This document shows, piece by piece, positions 7,601 to 8,224 of a stretch of 8,224 nucleotides of DNA (position 1 is its first letter; each line of letters opens with the position of its first letter). A model generated the notes under the pieces. The model was not told the origin of the DNA, ran no database searches, and worked only from the letters and a program-made list of their open reading frames with translations. A program made the translations under genes and the position numbers. Origin of the DNA: an uncultured Acidobacteriota bacterium (lineage in GTDB: Bacteria > Acidobacteriota > Blastocatellia > Pyrinomonadales > Pyrinomonadaceae); assembly GCA_902826385.1 (NCBI GenBank), contig CADEEU010000079.1, positions 3,230-11,453 on the forward strand, given 5' to 3'.

Positions 7601-8224
7601 TCGGTGCTCCGCGCATTATGTTGTGAAGCTTTGGGTCGGGGTGGATCAAGTGAACAAGGTTCTGGTAATCCAAGGCGTGCGGCACCTTAAAGGCTGCCCA
7701 GCGTTTTTCCTTTTTGTAAAATTCGTTAGCCGACCAGGCTTCGAGCAGCGAAAGGGCGGCCTTCACGATCAAAAGGTCGCCCGTCTCCTCGATCTTCAGG
7801 ACAAGATCGGTAAAAACCTTGCCAAAGGTTTTGTCCTTCAACTCATCGACGGCTTTGTTCAGCTTGTTGATCGTCTCCTGAACTTCTTCCGTCCGCTCCG
7901 CTTCCTTTGAGATCGATTCTTCGGCGTCCAGTAATCGAGCCGTGATGCTCGCCACCGCCAACTCGTCGTCGTGGATGATGGTTTCGTCGAACGACTTGTA
8001 CCGCAGATCCTTCAAGGCCTGATCGAACCGAGCCGCCTCGATCGGGTCGAGTTTTTCCTTAAATTGCTTAACCGCGCGTCGTTGTACAAAGAACTTGTAT
8101 TTCCAGATAGGATTTTGGACCAGGATTTCACGTTCCAGCTCAGCCCTCTCTCGGCCAATGCCGAACATCCTGGCGACAAAATCGGAAAGGTAAGGGGCGG
8201 CGTCCGTAAGTATTTTAGATTCAA
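4641..8224 (-). CDS. Fused GltD/NfnB-like Fe-S flavoprotein plus PyrK/NfnA-like ferredoxin reductase (5' end outside window)
   Basis: A single-chain redox enzyme expected to move electrons between NAD(P)H, two flavins and iron-sulfur clusters in the cytoplasm. Residues are numbered from the Met codon at 8168-8166. Residues 1-200 are mainly helical and charged, with a likely coiled coil at 69-112. Two cysteine sets follow: C217, C220, C228, C251 and C283, C291, C294, C298, enough for two [4Fe-4S] clusters as in NfnB/GltD. The first dinucleotide fold is GLGPAG at 357-362; an ATG-type motif is at 496-498; the second fold is GGGLTG at 549-554. The C-terminal module has a flavin-type PGQFYRLQ at 872-879, nucleotide-binding AGGGLGNA at 956-963, and C1093, C1099, C1102, C1120, resembling the PyrK [2Fe-2S] site. 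The frame stays open from 8168 to the edge without another start, and no ribosome binding site precedes that Met, so the gene probably begins outside the window. The exact reaction and partner are unknown. Confidence 0.9.
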   Translation of the reverse strand, partial: ESKILTDAAPYLSDFVARMFGIGRERAELEREILVQNPIWKYKFFVQRRAVKQFKEKLDPIEAARFDQALKDLRYKSFDETIIHDDELAVASITARLLDAEESISKEAERTEEVQETINKLNKAVDELKDKTFGKVFTDLVLKIEETGDLLIVKAALSLLEAWSANEFYKKEKRWAAFKVPHALDYQNLVHLIHPDPKLHNIMRGAPSELRRRDGFKLTDDRGTMREALYEIDYCMICHERDKDACSTGMHEKDGSVKRNPLGIKTEGCPLDEKISEMHLLKKQGDPIGSLALVTIDNPMCAGTGHRICNDCMKGCIFQKQEPVNIPLAETATLTDVLNLPYGFEIYSLLTRWNPLNAKRPYQLPYNGKNIMVVGLGPAGYTLAHYLLNEGFGVVGVDGLKIEPLPSEWTGYADEKIADSSQLTANSYSSNFSCPKPVKSISEITDKLDERILSGFGGVSEYGITVRWDKNFLNMMQLMLSRRKRFRAYGGIRFGGTLTIEDAWNFGFDHIAIATGAGRPTIVPMKNNLIRGIRQASDFLMALQLTGAFKKDTLSNLQVRLPAVVIGGGLTGIDTATELFAYYPVQVEKMLEKWEQVTREFGEEKALEKFDAEEKEVLQEFLEHGRAIRRERARAASIGEEPNFVPLVQSWGGVSLVYRKRLQDSPAYRLNHEEVQKALEEGIDFIECMNPTEAVPDEHNAVKALIFERLNYVSETGKFENTGEMHEFPARTVCVAAGTSPNVIYEKEKPGTFQLDEWRQFFQPYRLTKNGDGKFHAVPVEKNETGFFTSYEHDGKFISYYGDNHPKYAGNVVKAMASAKHGYTKVVDLFADELANRGPLPQSERDEIFDNLVATLDGELRAYVVKVERLTPTIVDVIVKAPLQARKFEPGQFYRLQNFETTAPVIEGTKMMMEGLALTGAWVDEEKGLLSMIVLEMGTSSRLCSLLREGEEVLVMGPTGTPTEIPQNETVLLAGGGLGNAVLFSIARALRDNNNHVVYFAGYKNGEDLFKREEIEKATDQVIWATDFGKEIRPMRPQDSHFRGNIVQAMVGYAEGKFGQTKLSLKDVDRIIAIGSDRMMNGVREARHSSLKPYLKPEHVAIGSINSPMQCMMKEVCAQCLQRHVNPHTGEEFFVFSCFNQDQHLDFVDFKNLNDRLRANSIQEKLTNMWLDMAFGRDEFKRLYGEAGPAKAI
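6939..6975. repeat. In-frame heptamer-period palindromic repeat inside the oxidoreductase gene
   Basis: Five tandem 7-base units of form AGCTNNN start at 6941, 6948, 6955, 6962 and 6969. Bases 6939-6974 also form an imperfect palindrome centred on CAGCTG at 6954-6959, with 32 of 36 positions symmetric. On the - strand these 36 bases are exactly twelve codons (residues 399-410, IADSSQLTANSY) and keep the reading frame. The encoded Ser/Thr/Asn-rich stretch lies in the linker after the first nucleotide-binding strand (VVGVDGLKIEPLP) and before the conserved-looking LDERILSGFGG block, where a surface loop would tolerate it. The composition and period differ from the surrounding coding DNA, which points to a repeat element inserted or expanded inside the gene. 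Confidence 0.8.

Noticed and set aside
7266..7910. Open frame on the + strand (214 codons) opposite the N-terminal part of the oxidoreductase
   Set aside because: Antisense to coding sequence with conserved cysteine sets. The hydrophobic, Val/Phe-rich translation is typical of a shadow frame.
8012..8224. Short - strand open frame at the right edge that could be a separate gene upstream of the oxidoreductase
   Set aside because: It overlaps the oxidoreductase frame for most of its length in another frame, and the oxidoreductase frame itself continues to the edge with more protein-like content.

Overview
The window reads as ordinary bacterial chromosome with tightly packed genes: three on the + strand (one cut by the left edge), a small + strand lipoprotein gene, and one very long - strand gene that converges on it and runs off the right edge. 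By eye, base composition is close to balanced, with AT-rich intergenic stretches. The lipoprotein signal (lipobox with a non-Asp +2 residue), a class 3 (Rhizobium-etli-type) asparaginase, a fused Nfn/GltD-like flavoprotein and several short-period palindromic repeats suggest a Gram-negative heterotroph. Acidobacteriota (Blastocatellia-like) is my tentative guess, made from general resemblance and not from any marker gene.

Layout. 2-1072: 3' part of an M14 zinc carboxypeptidase. 1073-1229: AT-rich intergenic region with heptamer-period inverted repeats and a candidate promoter. 1230-2933: recN, the DNA-repair SMC-like ATPase. 2934-3075: intergenic region almost filled by a long imperfect inverted repeat (36-base arms, 32/36 matching). 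3076-4116: class 3 L-asparaginase. 4121-4648: small lipoprotein, 4 bases behind the asparaginase and probably cotranscribed with it. 4641-8224 (- strand): one chain combining a GltD/NfnB-type iron-sulfur flavoprotein with a PyrK/NfnA-type ferredoxin reductase module. Its 3' end overlaps the lipoprotein gene by 8 bases.

The genes do not form one pathway: peptide cleavage, recombination repair, asparagine breakdown and electron transfer between pyridine nucleotides and an iron-sulfur partner. I see no defence system, CRISPR array, tRNA, rRNA or mobile-element gene. The most unusual signals are the repeats. Two of them have a 7-base period, and one of these lies in frame inside the oxidoreductase gene, adding twelve codons between the conserved blocks of its first nucleotide-binding region. 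The other notable item is the single-chain Nfn-like architecture with an N-terminal helical region of about 200 residues and a [2Fe-2S]-type cysteine motif with unusual spacing.
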